A stretch of 46,845 bases of DNA. Origin: Candidatus Thiodiazotropha sp. (ex Epidulcina cf. delphinae) (GTDB lineage Bacteria > Pseudomonadota > Gammaproteobacteria > Chromatiales > Chromatiaceae). The stretch spans positions 9,024 through 55,868 of the forward strand of contig JAHXHR010000005.1 of NCBI GenBank assembly GCA_025656505.1, in the 5' to 3' direction. This document shows positions 1-9,774 of this stretch, one piece after another. Both the position numbers and the translations under genes were made by a program. The notes beneath the pieces were generated by a model. It saw only the letters and a list, made by a program, of their open reading frames with translations, had not been told where the DNA came from and did no database searches. The number at the start of each line of letters is the position of its first letter. The stretch's first letter is position 1.

Positions 1-68
1 TGATCGACGAGGCCCTCTCCGGTCATATCAACCCCCGTATGAACTACAGGAACCAGGCATACCAATGA
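1..68 (+). CDS. sucA: 2-oxoglutarate dehydrogenase E1 component, C-terminal end only (partial)
   Basis: An open frame enters from the left edge and ends at TGA 66-68. The last residues read [20 protein letters not shown] plus Q. The stop overlaps the sucB start by four bases (ATGA), the usual sign of translational coupling in a sucA-sucB operon. The identification rests mostly on the neighbour, because only about 21 codons are present. SucA would be the thiamine-diphosphate decarboxylase of the 2-oxoglutarate dehydrogenase complex. Confidence 0.6.
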   Translation, partial: IDEALSGHINPRMNYRNQAYQ

Positions 69-1273
69 GCATCGAACTACGCGTTCCCCAACTTCCCGAA
101 TCGGTTTCCGACGCCACGGTCCTGAACTGGCATAAGCAACCGGGCGAGTCGGTCACCCGGGATGAGACACTGGTGGACCTCGAGACCGATAAGGTAGTGC
201 TCGAAGTGCCCGCCCCGGAGGCCGGCATCCTGAAAGAGATACGTTTCGGCGATGGCGAGACGGTGCAAGCGGAAGATATCCTGGGGATCATGGAGGCAGG
301 CGCTGCCAACCGTTCACCGAACCGAACCGCCGCCACACCCCGATCGGGCGAAGAACCACCGGCGCTCTCCCCCGCCGTCAGGCGTTTGGTCAACGGCAGC
401 GGCATAGATCCCGCCGCTCTCGAAGGAAGCGGTAAAAACGGGCGCATCGTAAAATCGGATGTCGAAGCGGCGATCGCGGCGCGAAAATCCGCAGCCGCCG
501 TTGCGCCAGCCGTCACCGACCAACCTCACCGCCCGGCCGAAACAGCGCCCCCCGCCCCATCTTCCTCCGCCGGGCGCATTGAAGAGCGGGTGCCGATGAC
601 CCGTCTGCGCAAACGAGTGGCGGAACGTCTGGTGGAGGCGCAACAGACCGCCGCCATCCTGACCACCTTCAATGAAGTCAACCTACAGGCGGTTGCCGAC
701 CTGCGGGGCAGGTATCGTGAGGTGTTCGAGAAACGGCATGATGTCCGGTTGGGTTTCATGTCGTTTTTCGTCAAGGCGTCGGTGGAAGCCCTGAAACAGT
801 TTCCGATCATCAACGCCACCGTGGATGGCGACGACATTCTCTACCACGGCTATTTCGATATCGGTATCGCCGTCTCCTCTCCACGGGGCCTGGTGGTGCC
901 GATCCTGCGCGATGCCGATCAACTCAGCTTTGCCGCCATCGAGCAGCGTATCAAGGATTTCGGCGTCAAGGCCCAAGCGGGCTCGCTGAGTTATGACAAC
1001 CTGACGGGCGGCACTTTCTCCATCACCAATGGCGGTATTTTCGGCTCCATGCTCTCCACACCGATCCTCAATCCACCGCAGAGCGCTATCCTGGGCATGC
1101 ACTCGATCCAGCAACGCCCGGTGGCGGAAAAGGGCGAGGTGGTGATCCGACCCATGATGTACCTGGCGCTCTCTTATGACCACCGCATCATCGACGGCCG
1201 GGATGCCGTGCAGTTCCTGGTGACCGTCAAGCAACTGCTGGAAGACCCGAGCCGGCTACTGCTGGAGATCTGA
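65..1273 (+). CDS. sucB: Dihydrolipoyllysine-residue succinyltransferase (E2 of 2-oxoglutarate dehydrogenase)
   Basis: This is the E2 core of the 2-oxoglutarate dehydrogenase complex. It passes the succinyl group from lipoyl-lysine to CoA in the TCA cycle in the cytoplasm. The 402 residues show a lipoyl domain (about 1-77) with the lipoylated Lys43 in ETDKVVLEV, a peripheral subunit-binding domain (about 98-137) and, after a Pro/Ala-rich linker, the catalytic acyltransferase domain (about 173-402). The active-site motif HRIIDG carries His373 and Asp377. Length is normal. The start overlaps the preceding stop as ATGA. Lipoamide dehydrogenase is not downstream; a fumarase follows after 38 bp. 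Confidence 0.95.
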   Translation: MSIELRVPQLPESVSDATVLNWHKQPGESVTRDETLVDLETDKVVLEVPAPEAGILKEIRFGDGETVQAEDILGIMEAGAANRSPNRTAATPRSGEEPPALSPAVRRLVNGSGIDPAALEGSGKNGRIVKSDVEAAIAARKSAAAVAPAVTDQPHRPAETAPPAPSSSAGRIEERVPMTRLRKRVAERLVEAQQTAAILTTFNEVNLQAVADLRGRYREVFEKRHDVRLGFMSFFVKASVEALKQFPIINATVDGDDILYHGYFDIGIAVSSPRGLVVPILRDADQLSFAAIEQRIKDFGVKAQAGSLSYDNLTGGTFSITNGGIFGSMLSTPILNPPQSAILGMHSIQQRPVAEKGEVVIRPMMYLALSYDHRIIDGRDAVQFLVTVKQLLEDPSRLLLEI

Positions 1274-1311
1274 GGAGCCATCCGGCATCAAGCCTATCAA
1301 CAGGACCCGCC

Positions 1312-2835
1312 ATGCCCCATATCCGCCAGGATGATCTCATCCACAGCATCGCCGACGCCTTGCAGTTCATCTCCTATTACCACCCGGCGGATTTTCTCAA
1401 GGCCATGGGTGAGGCCTGGGCGAACGAAAAGAACCCCGCCGCCAAGGACGCCATGGCGCAGATCCTGGTCAACTCGCGCATGAGCGCCGAAGGTCGGCGT
1501 CCGGTATGCCAGGACACCGGGATGGTGGTGGTGTTTCTCAAGATCGGCATGCAGGTGCAGTGGGACGGTGAGTTGACAGTGACCGAAATGGTCAACGAAG
1601 GGGTGCGTCACGGCTATGCCCATCCCGACAATGTGTTGCGATGCTCCATGGTCGACGACCCGTTGGGTGTGCGCAACAACACCGGTGACAATACCCCGGC
1701 CATCGTCCACACCGAACTGGTCCATGGAAGCGAAGTGGAGATCAAGATCGCCGCCAAGGGCGGCGGGTCAGAGAACAAATCCCGCTTCAAGGTGCTCAAC
1801 CCCTCCGCCTCGCTGGTCGACTGGGTGGTGGAGGAGCTGCCGAAGATGGGCGCCGGCTGGTGCCCGCCGGGAATGCTCGGCATCGGCGTCGGCGGCACCG
1901 CCGAGAAGGCCATGCTGCTCGCCAAGGAGAGCCTGATGGAACCGATCGATATCCACGAACTGCTGGCCCGCGGCCCCGCCGACCGCAAAGAAGAGCTACG
2001 CCTGGAGATCTTCGAAAAGGTCAATGCCCTGGGCATCGGCGCCCAGGGACTCGGCGGATTGACCACGGTGCTGGACGTCAAGATCAGCGATTTCCCCACC
2101 CACGCCTCATCGTTACCGGTGGGCATGATCCCTAACTGCGCAGCCACCCGGCACGTGGAGTTCACCCTCGACGGCAGCGGCCCGGCGCTCCTTACGCCGC
2201 CGCAACCCGAGGATTGGCCCGACGTGACCTGGGAGGCCTCCCCGCAAGCCCGCCGGGTCAACCTGGACAAGATCACCAAGGCGGAGATGGCAATCTGGAA
2301 GCCCGGCGAGTTGATCCTGCTCAACGGCAAGTTGTTGACCGGCCGCGATGCCGCCCATAAGCGTATCGCCGACCTCTACGGCCGTGGCGAATCGCTGCCC
2401 GAGGGCGTCGATTTCCACGGCCGTTTCATCTACTACGTCGGCCCCGTCGATCCGGTACGCGACGAAGTGGTCGGTCCCGCCGGTCCCACCACCGCCACGC
2501 GCATGGACAAGTTCAGCGAACTGATGTTGGGTCCGGCGGGCCTGTTCGGCATGATCGGCAAGGCGGAGCGCGGCCCCGCCACAGTGGAGGCGATCAAGCG
2601 CCACGGGGCAGTCTATCTGATGGCGGTGGGCGGCGCCGCCTACCTCGTCTCCAAGGCGATCCGCGGCTCACGCTTGCTCGCCTTTGAAGATCTCGGTATG
2701 GAGGCCGTCCGCGAGTTCGATGTGGTCGATTTTCCCGTCACCGTCGCGGTCGACAGTTGCGGGGTTTCGGTTCATCAGACGGGTCCGGCCGAGTGGCGGG
2801 GCAAGATTAGAAAAATACCTGTGGTTACGGAGTAG
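1312..2835 (+). CDS. Class I fumarate hydratase (iron-sulfur)
   Basis: The enzyme interconverts fumarate and malate in the TCA cycle using an oxygen-sensitive [4Fe-4S] cluster. The 507-residue protein has the full two-part layout of class I fumarases. The three expected cluster cysteines appear as Cys66 in PVCQDTG, Cys184 in GWCPPGMLG and Cys276 in IPNCAATRH; the ligand role is family knowledge. The C-terminal part contains GPTTATRMDKF and ends near a CGVSVHQTGP motif. An SD-like AGGA precedes the ATG. It lies directly downstream of sucB and 6 bp upstream of the reductase gene, so all are probably co-transcribed. The single long chain resembles FumA/FumB rather than class II FumC. Confidence 0.93.
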   Translation: MPHIRQDDLIHSIADALQFISYYHPADFLKAMGEAWANEKNPAAKDAMAQILVNSRMSAEGRRPVCQDTGMVVVFLKIGMQVQWDGELTVTEMVNEGVRHGYAHPDNVLRCSMVDDPLGVRNNTGDNTPAIVHTELVHGSEVEIKIAAKGGGSENKSRFKVLNPSASLVDWVVEELPKMGAGWCPPGMLGIGVGGTAEKAMLLAKESLMEPIDIHELLARGPADRKEELRLEIFEKVNALGIGAQGLGGLTTVLDVKISDFPTHASSLPVGMIPNCAATRHVEFTLDGSGPALLTPPQPEDWPDVTWEASPQARRVNLDKITKAEMAIWKPGELILLNGKLLTGRDAAHKRIADLYGRGESLPEGVDFHGRFIYYVGPVDPVRDEVVGPAGPTTATRMDKFSELMLGPAGLFGMIGKAERGPATVEAIKRHGAVYLMAVGGAAYLVSKAIRGSRLLAFEDLGMEAVREFDVVDFPVTVAVDSCGVSVHQTGPAEWRGKIRKIPVVTE

Positions 2836-2841
2836 CTTGTT

Positions 2842-3828
2842 ATGACTTCTTATAGAGCCTTTCGCATACATCGAGACAATGCACAGCACTCAGCCGGCAT
2901 CGAGGAGTTGGAGTTGTCACCGCCTGAAAAGGGAGAGCTGCTGATCCGCGTACAATACTCCAGCATCAACTACAAGGACGCCCTGGCAGGTACCGGCAAG
3001 GCCCGGATCCTCAGGCACTTTCCCCTCACGGGCGGCATCGATGCCTGCGGCGAAGTGGCCGAAAGCAACGACCGGCGCTTCAAACCCGGCGACCTGGTGA
3101 TCGTCACCGGCTATGCGCTCTCCGCCACGGCGGACGGGGGTTATGCGGAGTATCTCAAGATCCCCGCCGATTGGGCCGTCCCCCTGCCCGACGGCCTCAG
3201 CGCCTCCCAATCGATGGCCCTGGGCACCGCCGGTTTTACCGCCGCACTGGCGCTCTACCGCATGGAGATCAACGGCCAACGGCCTGACATGGGGCCGATC
3301 CTGGTTACCGGCGCAACCGGCGGCGTCGGCTGCTTTGCCGTCAACATCTTCGACGGCGAGGGCTATGAAGTCACCGCCGCCACCGGCAAGACCGATCAGC
3401 ATGGCTATCTGGAGCACCTGGGCGCCCGTGAGGTGATAGATCGTGAAGAGGCAACAACCTACCACCACACCCTCGAGCGCGGTCGCTGGGGCGGCGCGGT
3501 GGACAACGTGGGCGGCGAGATGCTGGCCGGCATTACCCGAAAAATCAAGCCCTGGGGCAATATCGCCGCTATCGGCCTGGCCGGCGGCCACGAACTCAAC
3601 ACCACGGTGATGCCCTTCATCCTGCGCGGCGTCAGTCTGCTCGGCATCAATTCAGCCGGTTGTCCCCACGGCATCAGGCATGAGATCTGGCAACGGCTGG
3701 CCACCGATCTCAAGCCGAGGCATCTGGACGATATCGTCTCCCAAACCGTCCCGCTGGAGCAACTGCCCGAAGTTTTCGAGCAGATGTTGGCGGGGCGGAT
3801 GCTGGGCCGCACGGTAGTTGCGATCTGA
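2842..3828 (+). CDS. AcuI/YhdH-type NADPH-dependent acryloyl-CoA reductase / quinone oxidoreductase
   Basis: A medium-chain dehydrogenase/reductase of the YhdH/YhfP (AcuI) family; characterised members reduce acryloyl-CoA to propionyl-CoA with NADPH. The 328 residues show an N-terminal GroES-like domain with SSINYKDALAGTGKAR and a Rossmann domain whose nucleotide loop VTGATGGVG lies near residues 155-165. No structural zinc cysteine cluster is visible, as expected for this subgroup. The start ATG is 6 bp after the fumarase stop, and the GGAG that could serve as its SD overlaps the end of that gene. The true substrate cannot be read from the sequence. Its 3' end faces rnhB across 85 bp with no obvious terminator. 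Confidence 0.85.
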   Translation: MTSYRAFRIHRDNAQHSAGIEELELSPPEKGELLIRVQYSSINYKDALAGTGKARILRHFPLTGGIDACGEVAESNDRRFKPGDLVIVTGYALSATADGGYAEYLKIPADWAVPLPDGLSASQSMALGTAGFTAALALYRMEINGQRPDMGPILVTGATGGVGCFAVNIFDGEGYEVTAATGKTDQHGYLEHLGAREVIDREEATTYHHTLERGRWGGAVDNVGGEMLAGITRKIKPWGNIAAIGLAGGHELNTTVMPFILRGVSLLGINSAGCPHGIRHEIWQRLATDLKPRHLDDIVSQTVPLEQLPEVFEQMLAGRMLGRTVVAI

Positions 3829-3913
3829 GATACGCAATACATCAGACATAATCCTAAAAAGAGCAGTTCGACCCGTCCAACTTACGGATCGACACTAAAC
3901 TAAGAACCAGACA

Positions 3914-4498
3914 TCAAAGCAGACGCTTTACCGGGGCAAAAGTGCGGCGATGAATAGGCGTCACCCCGAGTGACAGCAGACACTGCAGATGTTGCTTTGT
4001 GGGATAGCCCTTGTGCTTCGCCAGACCATAGCCGGGATAGCGGGCATCCAGTTCGACCATTTCACGATCCCGGGCCACCTTGGCGATAATGGAAGCGGCG
4101 CTGATCGCCTCCACCTTACTGTCTCCGCCGATGATGGCATCCACACTGCATGCCAGATCCGGGGCATGCCTGCCATCCACCAGCGCCAACTGAGGCATAA
4201 TCGCCAGTCCTTCCACCGCCCGTTGCATGGCCAGAAGACTCGCCTGCAGGATATTCATGCGGTCGATCTCCTCGACTTCTGCACGCCCCAGGGACCAACA
4301 GTGAGCACGATCCCGGATCAATAGCGAAAGCGCTTCCCGGCGCTTCTCGCTCAACTTTTTTGAGTCGGCCAGGCCATTGATGGGTCTGTCGGGGTGCAGA
4401 ATCACGGCCGCAGCCACCACCGGCCCGGCCAACGGTCCCCGGCCGACTTCGTCGACCCCCGCCACCCGTGTGGCTTGTATCGGAATAGAATCGCTCAT
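3914..4498 (-). CDS. rnhB: Ribonuclease HII
   Basis: RNase HII cleaves the RNA strand of RNA-DNA hybrids and removes misincorporated ribonucleotides. The 194-residue protein begins with the family motif [20 protein letters not shown] (catalytic Asp16, Glu17). It also has LALVDGRH and [12 protein letters not shown], which hold the other acidic residues. Length is normal. In most gammaproteobacteria rnhB directly follows lpxB; here a ligase gene intervenes. The dnaE gene that usually follows is absent, and the next gene is convergent acuI. Confidence 0.95.
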   Translation of the reverse strand: MSDSIPIQATRVAGVDEVGRGPLAGPVVAAAVILHPDRPINGLADSKKLSEKRREALSLLIRDRAHCWSLGRAEVEEIDRMNILQASLLAMQRAVEGLAIMPQLALVDGRHAPDLACSVDAIIGGDSKVEAISAASIIAKVARDREMVELDARYPGYGLAKHKGYPTKQHLQCLLSLGVTPIHRRTFAPVKRLL

Positions 4499-4573
4499 AT
4501 CACTACGCTACATCATCGATTGGAACAGTTGGAAAAAATAAGGCGATGGGGAAAATCATCCCTAAACGGCGCA

Positions 4574-6157
4574 TCATTCGCTAACAGATTCCATCATCTC
4601 CAGGGCCAGTCGTTTTCTATCGATCTTGCCATTCGGGTTACTTGGAATGGTGGTGCGAAACTCTATCACGGCAGGTATCATATAGCCGGCAAGCCGCTTC
4701 TTGCATGCGTTGATCAGACCATCCCCGGTTACCTCCCTATCCGGCTTGGGCACGGCCACCAGGGCTATCGATTGCCCTAAGGTCGTATGCGGAATACCCA
4801 ACGCCACGACCTCGGATACCAGACCGGAACCGTAGAATACCTCTTCAATCTCATTCGGACTGACCCGGTAACCCGAGGTCTTTATCAGATCATCGTTTCT
4901 GCCGATGAAGTAGAGATAACCTTCGCTGTCCATCTTGACGATATCACCCGACCAGACAGCGATTTCCCTGCTCGGAAGCGCCTCGACCCGGTTGGGGATA
5001 GGGCGAAACCGCCCCTCGGTGGCGCGCACATCGTTCCAGTAACCCATTGCCACCAAAGAACCGCGATGCACCAGTTCTCCCGGTTCGTCCACCGTGCATG
5101 GCGTGCCGTTGGGTTTCAGCACCAACACCTCTACGTTGGGGATGGCCTTGCCGATGGAAGTCGGTCTTCGCTGAACCTGGTCGGGTGGCAGATAGGTCGA
5201 GCGGAAGGCCTCTGTAAGGCCGTACATAAGGAAGATCTCGGTGCTTGGCAGGATTTGTCTTAACAGCTCAGTCGTTTCCACCGGCACCGCGCCACCCGAA
5301 CTGGTGATATACCTGAGATGCTCAGCCGCTTCACCGGGCCAGGGCAACTGCACCAGAAGATTCCACAAGGGAGGGACCGCCGCCAAACCGGTAATCCCTT
5401 CCTTGGCCAGGGTATTGAGGACTTCCATGGGCAACAGGTAGTTGATCAACACCACGCAGGCGCCTACCAGAAAGGCGGTGGTCAACTGGCTCATGCCGTA
5501 ATCAAAGCTGAGTGGCAGCACGGCCAAGATCCTGTCTGAGGAACCGTTTTTCAGGTATTGGGCAACACTCTTGGCGCCGGTCACCATATTCCTATGGGAT
5601 AGGATCACCCCCTTGGGCTCTCCGGTGCTGCCGGAAGTGTAGACCAGTGAAGCGATATCCGCATCGATCACTTTACGGCTGCCGGATGGATGAGAGATCC
5701 CCAACAAGTCGTCCCAGGACAGCAGCCTCTGTGAGATATCACGGACATCGAGATCGTCACATCCATCGATCAGGATAATCGCCTGAAGAGCCACGCAGTA
5801 GGCTAGGGCGGGTTCAAGAGTCCTGTACTTACTTCGAGTGGAAATGAGGATCCGGGCATCGCAGTCCAACAAGATGTGGGATACTTGATGAGGTTTCAGC
5901 GCCGGGTTGATCGGCACGAAGACGACACCGGCAGCGGAGGCGCCGAAGATAGCGACCACACTCTCCAGGCACTTGGGAAGATAGATGGCAATCCGGTCGT
6001 ACTTCTCTATGCCGATGGAAAGCAGCGATTGCGAGAAGCGTTCGACCCGCTCTGACAATTGCACATAGGTTAAGGTCGACTCCTTGTACTTGAGCGCTGT
6101 ATGAGAGGGGAAACGACCAGCCGACTCGAAAATCAGATCGTGGAGTAGTGCAGCCAT
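4574..6157 (-). CDS. AMP-forming acyl-CoA ligase/synthetase, exosortase-A-associated type
   Basis: An ANL-superfamily adenylating enzyme of 527 residues that should activate a carboxylate as acyl-AMP and load it on CoA or a carrier thiol. Visible core motifs are the P-loop VYTSGSTGEPKG (about 172-183), MYGLTEA, GRNDDLIKTSGYRVSPNEIE, and the C-terminal NPNGKIDRKR with the catalytic Lys511. The N-terminal pattern, AVYLPK-like then FVPINPALKPHQVSHIL, resembles the ligases named as exosortase A-associated (TIGR03098-like); this is recalled, not searched. The usual partners, an acyl carrier protein and a PLP decarboxylase, are not beside it. It is inserted between lpxB and rnhB, 119 bp from lpxB and 75 bp from rnhB, with only a weak SD. 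Substrate unknown. Confidence 0.8.
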   Translation of the reverse strand: MAALLHDLIFESAGRFPSHTALKYKESTLTYVQLSERVERFSQSLLSIGIEKYDRIAIYLPKCLESVVAIFGASAAGVVFVPINPALKPHQVSHILLDCDARILISTRSKYRTLEPALAYCVALQAIILIDGCDDLDVRDISQRLLSWDDLLGISHPSGSRKVIDADIASLVYTSGSTGEPKGVILSHRNMVTGAKSVAQYLKNGSSDRILAVLPLSFDYGMSQLTTAFLVGACVVLINYLLPMEVLNTLAKEGITGLAAVPPLWNLLVQLPWPGEAAEHLRYITSSGGAVPVETTELLRQILPSTEIFLMYGLTEAFRSTYLPPDQVQRRPTSIGKAIPNVEVLVLKPNGTPCTVDEPGELVHRGSLVAMGYWNDVRATEGRFRPIPNRVEALPSREIAVWSGDIVKMDSEGYLYFIGRNDDLIKTSGYRVSPNEIEEVFYGSGLVSEVVALGIPHTTLGQSIALVAVPKPDREVTGDGLINACKKRLAGYMIPAVIEFRTTIPSNPNGKIDRKRLALEMMESVSE

Positions 6158-6276
6158 CGCTTGTTTGAGATTTCCCTACTGCAATATGTATCACAGGGTC
6201 GGCGTGTTATCTATGATCCTCAACCCGAGGATTCAGGGTAATAAGAGCAAAAAATTAGGTCGCTGTCTAGAAATTC

Positions 6277-7446
6277 TCAAGTGCTCTTTTCCAACATCCC
6301 GAGCAGCGCTTCTGCCGCTTTGTTCGCCGCGTCTCTACGCAATCCTTGATGAATTCGGAGATAGCGCTGCGCGATCTCCTCACATTGCGACTGATCCTCG
6401 AGGAAGCCCAGCAGCGCCCGTCCCATCGCCTCAGGTTGACAGGCCTCTTGGATAAATTCCGGGGCGAGCGGTCGATCCGACAGCAGATTGGCTATTGCCA
6501 CATAAGGAGTTTTCAACAAATCAAAGGTGCGAATCAGCCAGACGGTCATGGCGGAAAGGCGATAGGCCACGACCATCGGCCTCTTCAGCAACAGGGTCTC
6601 GAGGGTTGCCGTACCCGAAGCGGTCAACACCACATCCGCCGCACCGATCGCCTGCCTGGGTTTGCCGTCCAACAACGTCAGGGGCAGTTTCGGCGCCACG
6701 GACAGTTGTTGCTCCTGAAATGCTTGCTTGATCCTCTCATTCACCATCGGCGCCACAAAATGCAATTCGGGCTTACGTTGATGCACCCACAATGCCGTCT
6801 GGAGGAAAACCGCTCCGAGCCTGCTGACTTCACTCATCCGACTGCCTGGCAACAGGGCAATCACCGGCCGTTCGGGATCTAGGCCCAACTCGAGCCTGAC
6901 CTCCCGTGAGTCAACGGGTTGAAGGGGGATCTGATCTGCCAGGGGATGGCCGACATAGACCGCCGCTACGTTATGCCGGCGCAGGAAATCGACTTCAAAA
7001 TCGAAAATGCACAACATCAGGTCAACGGCCCGATGCAGCTTCTTCACCCGCCCCTGTCGCCACGCCCATACCGTGGGACTGACAAAATGGGCAGTGGGTA
7101 TACCGGCGGCTTTGAGTCGGGTTTCCAACGCGAGATTGAAATCGGGCGCATCCACCCCAAGCACGAGATCCGGAGGTTGGTTGAGAAAATGGTTCGCCAG
7201 TCTTCGGCGGGTCTTCAGTAAACCGGGCAGATGGCGAAATACCTCGACAAGCCCCATCACCGGATGCATGGTTGCAAGCGAACGACAACCCGCCGCTTCC
7301 ATCAGCGGACCGGTCATACCCTCAAAGCGGATTTCCGGACGCTTGGCATGCAGGGCCTCGATCAGCGCCGCCGCCAACTGATCGCCTGAAACCTCATTGA
7401 CGACAATGCCGATCCTAGTCGATAGTTGTGAAGTCGTCTGCTGCAT
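6277..7446 (-). CDS. lpxB: Lipid-A-disaccharide synthase
   Basis: LpxB (GT19) joins UDP-2,3-diacylglucosamine and lipid X to make the lipid A disaccharide at the inner membrane. The start chosen here is ATG 7446 (MQQTTSQLSTRIGIVV), giving 389 residues, the normal length. The longer frame would add 45 unlike residues and overlap lpxA. Motifs include VSPTVWAWRQGR, ALLPGSRMSEV and ASGTATLETLL. The usual N-terminal AGEASGD reads NEVSGDQ, a mild deviation. The gene begins 31 bp after the lpxA stop. Confidence 0.95.
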   Translation of the reverse strand: MQQTTSQLSTRIGIVVNEVSGDQLAAALIEALHAKRPEIRFEGMTGPLMEAAGCRSLATMHPVMGLVEVFRHLPGLLKTRRRLANHFLNQPPDLVLGVDAPDFNLALETRLKAAGIPTAHFVSPTVWAWRQGRVKKLHRAVDLMLCIFDFEVDFLRRHNVAAVYVGHPLADQIPLQPVDSREVRLELGLDPERPVIALLPGSRMSEVSRLGAVFLQTALWVHQRKPELHFVAPMVNERIKQAFQEQQLSVAPKLPLTLLDGKPRQAIGAADVVLTASGTATLETLLLKRPMVVAYRLSAMTVWLIRTFDLLKTPYVAIANLLSDRPLAPEFIQEACQPEAMGRALLGFLEDQSQCEEIAQRYLRIHQGLRRDAANKAAEALLGMLEKST

Positions 7447-7477
7447 TTGAGGGGACCCGGGGAGAGCCAGGAATACC

Positions 7478-8272
7478 TTAGCGCAAGATACCACGACCGT
7501 TTTGCTTAAGAAAATCCGCCAGGATCTCGAGTTCCGGTGTCTCTTCCAACATCCCATCGATGGCGTTTCTCGCCTCTTCAAGACGCTGCTTCGAGAGATA
7601 GATCAGTTTATAGGCCCGCTTAATCTGCTGTATCGTCTCACCACCGAATCCTCGACGACTCAGCCCCTCACGATTGATGCCATGGGGTTTGGCCGGCTGC
7701 CCTGAAACCATCACATAGGGCGGCAGGTCCATATTGATGGCTGAACCCATGCCGGAGAAGCTGTGGGCGCCCACACGACAAAACTGATGCACCATGGTGA
7801 ATCCCCCCAGGATAGCGTAATCGCCGATCTGTGCATGACCACCCAGGGAGGCGGCATTGGCCATAATGACATGATCCCCCAGCACACAGTCGTGGGCGAC
7901 ATGGATATAGGCCATCAGCAGATTGTCGCTGCCGATCCGGGTCACACCCCGATCCTGCACGGTCCCGCGATGCAGGGTTGCGAACTCACGAATCACATTG
8001 CGATCGCCAATCTCCAATGATGTCGGCTCGCCGGCATACTTCTTGTCTTGGGGATCTTCGCCGATGGAGGCGAACTGGTAGATACGGTTGTTCCGGCCGA
8101 TGCGGGTCGGTCCATGAATCACCACATGAGGCCCGACCTGGGTACCCGCTGCAATCCTCACCCCGGCGCCGATGATAGAGAATGGTCCGACTGAAACCCC
8201 ATCTTCAAGCTCGGCATCCGCGCCGATGACTGCGCGTGAATCGATCAGTTGCCTATCTCCCTGGCGGTACAC
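7478..8272 (-). CDS. lpxA: Acyl-ACP--UDP-N-acetylglucosamine O-acyltransferase
   Basis: LpxA performs the first step of lipid A synthesis, transferring a 3-hydroxyacyl chain to UDP-GlcNAc. The protein is a left-handed beta helix with hexapeptide repeats; the catalytic His is in LHRGTVQ, and [13 protein letters not shown] follows. The coordinates use the GTG at 8272 (264 aa), which overlaps fabZ by 28 bases. A better candidate may be the CTG at 8248. It gives 256 aa beginning [11 protein letters not shown], which aligns with the usual MIDxSA start. It also makes a four-base CTGA overlap with the fabZ stop and has GGGAG eight bases upstream. Confidence 0.95.
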   Translation of the reverse strand: MYRQGDRQLIDSRAVIGADAELEDGVSVGPFSIIGAGVRIAAGTQVGPHVVIHGPTRIGRNNRIYQFASIGEDPQDKKYAGEPTSLEIGDRNVIREFATLHRGTVQDRGVTRIGSDNLLMAYIHVAHDCVLGDHVIMANAASLGGHAQIGDYAILGGFTMVHQFCRVGAHSFSGMGSAINMDLPPYVMVSGQPAKPHGINREGLSRRGFGGETIQQIKRAYKLIYLSKQRLEEARNAIDGMLEETPELEILADFLKQNGRGILR

Positions 8273-8694
8273 ATGATTTCCGCCGTAGCAACGGTTCGGC
8301 CATCGACACTGGCGGTGCAGGTAAAGAAACCGATACCACGTTTCATCTTGTTCTGAAGCACTTCGATGACCAGTTGATCGCCGGGCTCCACCTGCTGCTT
8401 GAAACGCGCCTTATCGATACCTACAAAGAGATAGATAGTCGTTTCATTGGCGGTCTCTGGATTGGATTCCATGGCCAACAGACCGGTTGCCTGCGCCATG
8501 GCCTCGATGATCAGGACACCGGGCATGACCGGTTGTATCGGGAAATGCCCGTTGAAAAAGGGTTCGTTATAGGTGACGTTTTTCAACGCCAGCAATCGAG
8601 CGTTTTTTTCATACGCCATAACCCGGTCTATAAGCAGAAAGGGGTAACGGTGCGGCAACAGACTCAGCACCTTATTGATATCCATCGCTATCAA
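8245..8694 (-). CDS. fabZ: 3-hydroxyacyl-ACP dehydratase FabZ
   Basis: FabZ dehydrates 3-hydroxyacyl-ACP in fatty acid elongation and competes with LpxA for the same substrate, which is why the genes are usually together. The 149-residue hot-dog protein has [11 protein letters not shown], the catalytic His in FNGHFP and the catalytic Glu in [10 protein letters not shown]. The first ATG (8694) and the fourth codon ATG (8685, MDINKVL) are both possible; the second matches homologues better. The 3' end overlaps lpxA. Confidence 0.95.
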   Translation of the reverse strand: MIAMDINKVLSLLPHRYPFLLIDRVMAYEKNARLLALKNVTYNEPFFNGHFPIQPVMPGVLIIEAMAQATGLLAMESNPETANETTIYLFVGIDKARFKQQVEPGDQLVIEVLQNKMKRGIGFFTCTASVDGRTVATAEIMCTAREIGN

Positions 8695-8719
8695 GCTACT
8701 CTCCAGTGACTCAACCTTC

Positions 8720-9757
8720 TCATTTCAACGACTCTCCGGTGAGAGTCTTTATTGCTTTTTTCAAGGATTTCAGATCCTTGGCCATCCGCTCGAGATGCCT
8801 TAGCCTGACGATCAGTTTCTTCCACGCACCATTCTCCATGGCCGGTAGATTTCCGCTGTAATACCCTGCCTGAGAGAAAGAGCGCGTCACCAGGGTCGCG
8901 GCCGAAAAATGCGCATTATCACCTATCGTTAAATGCCCTACCAGACCGGTCTGGCCACCGACAGTACAGTGACTGCCGATCTTTGTCGAGCCTGCGACAG
9001 CCGAACCCCCAGCCATGGCGGTATGTTTCCCGATCTCGACGTTATGGGCTATCTGAATCAGATTATCCAGCTTGACGCCATCGTGCAGGACAGTGTCTTC
9101 CAGCGCCCCGCGGTCGATGGTGGTATTCGCCCCTATTTCCACATCGTCGCCCAGGCGTACACGGCCGACTTGGGGAACCTTGATCCATCGCCCCCGGTCA
9201 TTGGCCAAACCGAAACCATCCGCACCGAGTACGGCGCCGGGGTGGATGATGCAGCGCCGGCCTAAGCAGGTATCCCGGCACAAGGTCACTCGAGCCACCA
9301 GCCTGGAATAAGCACCGATCTCACAGTCCTCCTCCACGATGCAACCGGGACCGATAAAAACGCCGGCCCCGACACTTACCCCGGCAGCGATGACTGAACA
9401 AGGCCCTATCCAGGCGTCCGCATCGATTTCCGCCGACTCGGCCACCACCGCCGTGGGATCTATGCCCGGTTGAAACGATTTGGGTGGAAAAATCCGTGCC
9501 GCTGCATTGGCATAGGCAAGATAGGGATTAGTGGAGATTAAGGCAGGGACCGGGCACTCAACGGCGTCTGCCTCCAACAAAATAACCGCTGAGGCCCGGG
9601 TGGTTTTCAGATAGCGTCTGTATGATGGATTACTGAGAAAACTCAACTGCCCGGAGCCGGCCTGTTGCAGCGTACCGACACCTTTGATCAACACGCCGGC
9701 CTCGCCTCGAAGCTCCGCTCCAACCGCCTCAGCCAGATCTCCGAGTCGAATCGCCAA
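8720..9757 (-). CDS. lpxD: UDP-3-O-(3-hydroxyacyl)glucosamine N-acyltransferase
   Basis: LpxD adds the N-linked acyl chain in the third step of lipid A synthesis. The 345 residues show the N-terminal uridine-binding region ([15 protein letters not shown]), then hexapeptide repeats, and the catalytic His in [13 protein letters not shown] followed by [11 protein letters not shown]-terminal helix ends with [15 protein letters not shown]. The start is a TTG with a close, poor SD; no ATG suits the conserved N terminus. It lies 17 bp after the skp stop. Confidence 0.95.
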   Translation of the reverse strand: MAIRLGDLAEAVGAELRGEAGVLIKGVGTLQQAGSGQLSFLSNPSYRRYLKTTRASAVILLEADAVECPVPALISTNPYLAYANAAARIFPPKSFQPGIDPTAVVAESAEIDADAWIGPCSVIAAGVSVGAGVFIGPGCIVEEDCEIGAYSRLVARVTLCRDTCLGRRCIIHPGAVLGADGFGLANDRGRWIKVPQVGRVRLGDDVEIGANTTIDRGALEDTVLHDGVKLDNLIQIAHNVEIGKHTAMAGGSAVAGSTKIGSHCTVGGQTGLVGHLTIGDNAHFSAATLVTRSFSQAGYYSGNLPAMENGAWKKLIVRLRHLERMAKDLKSLKKAIKTLTGESLK

Positions 9758-9774
9758 CGCCTTCGAATCCGCGC

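Noticed and set aside
6215-6240. GAATCCTC...GAGGATC hairpin upstream of the ligase, partly like the arm of the map-glnD element
   Set aside because: Only short matches with a length difference; could be chance, and there is no second arm nearby.
7447-7581. N-terminal extension of lpxB
   Set aside because: Would overlap lpxA by about 100 bases, and the added 45 residues do not resemble LpxB proteins.
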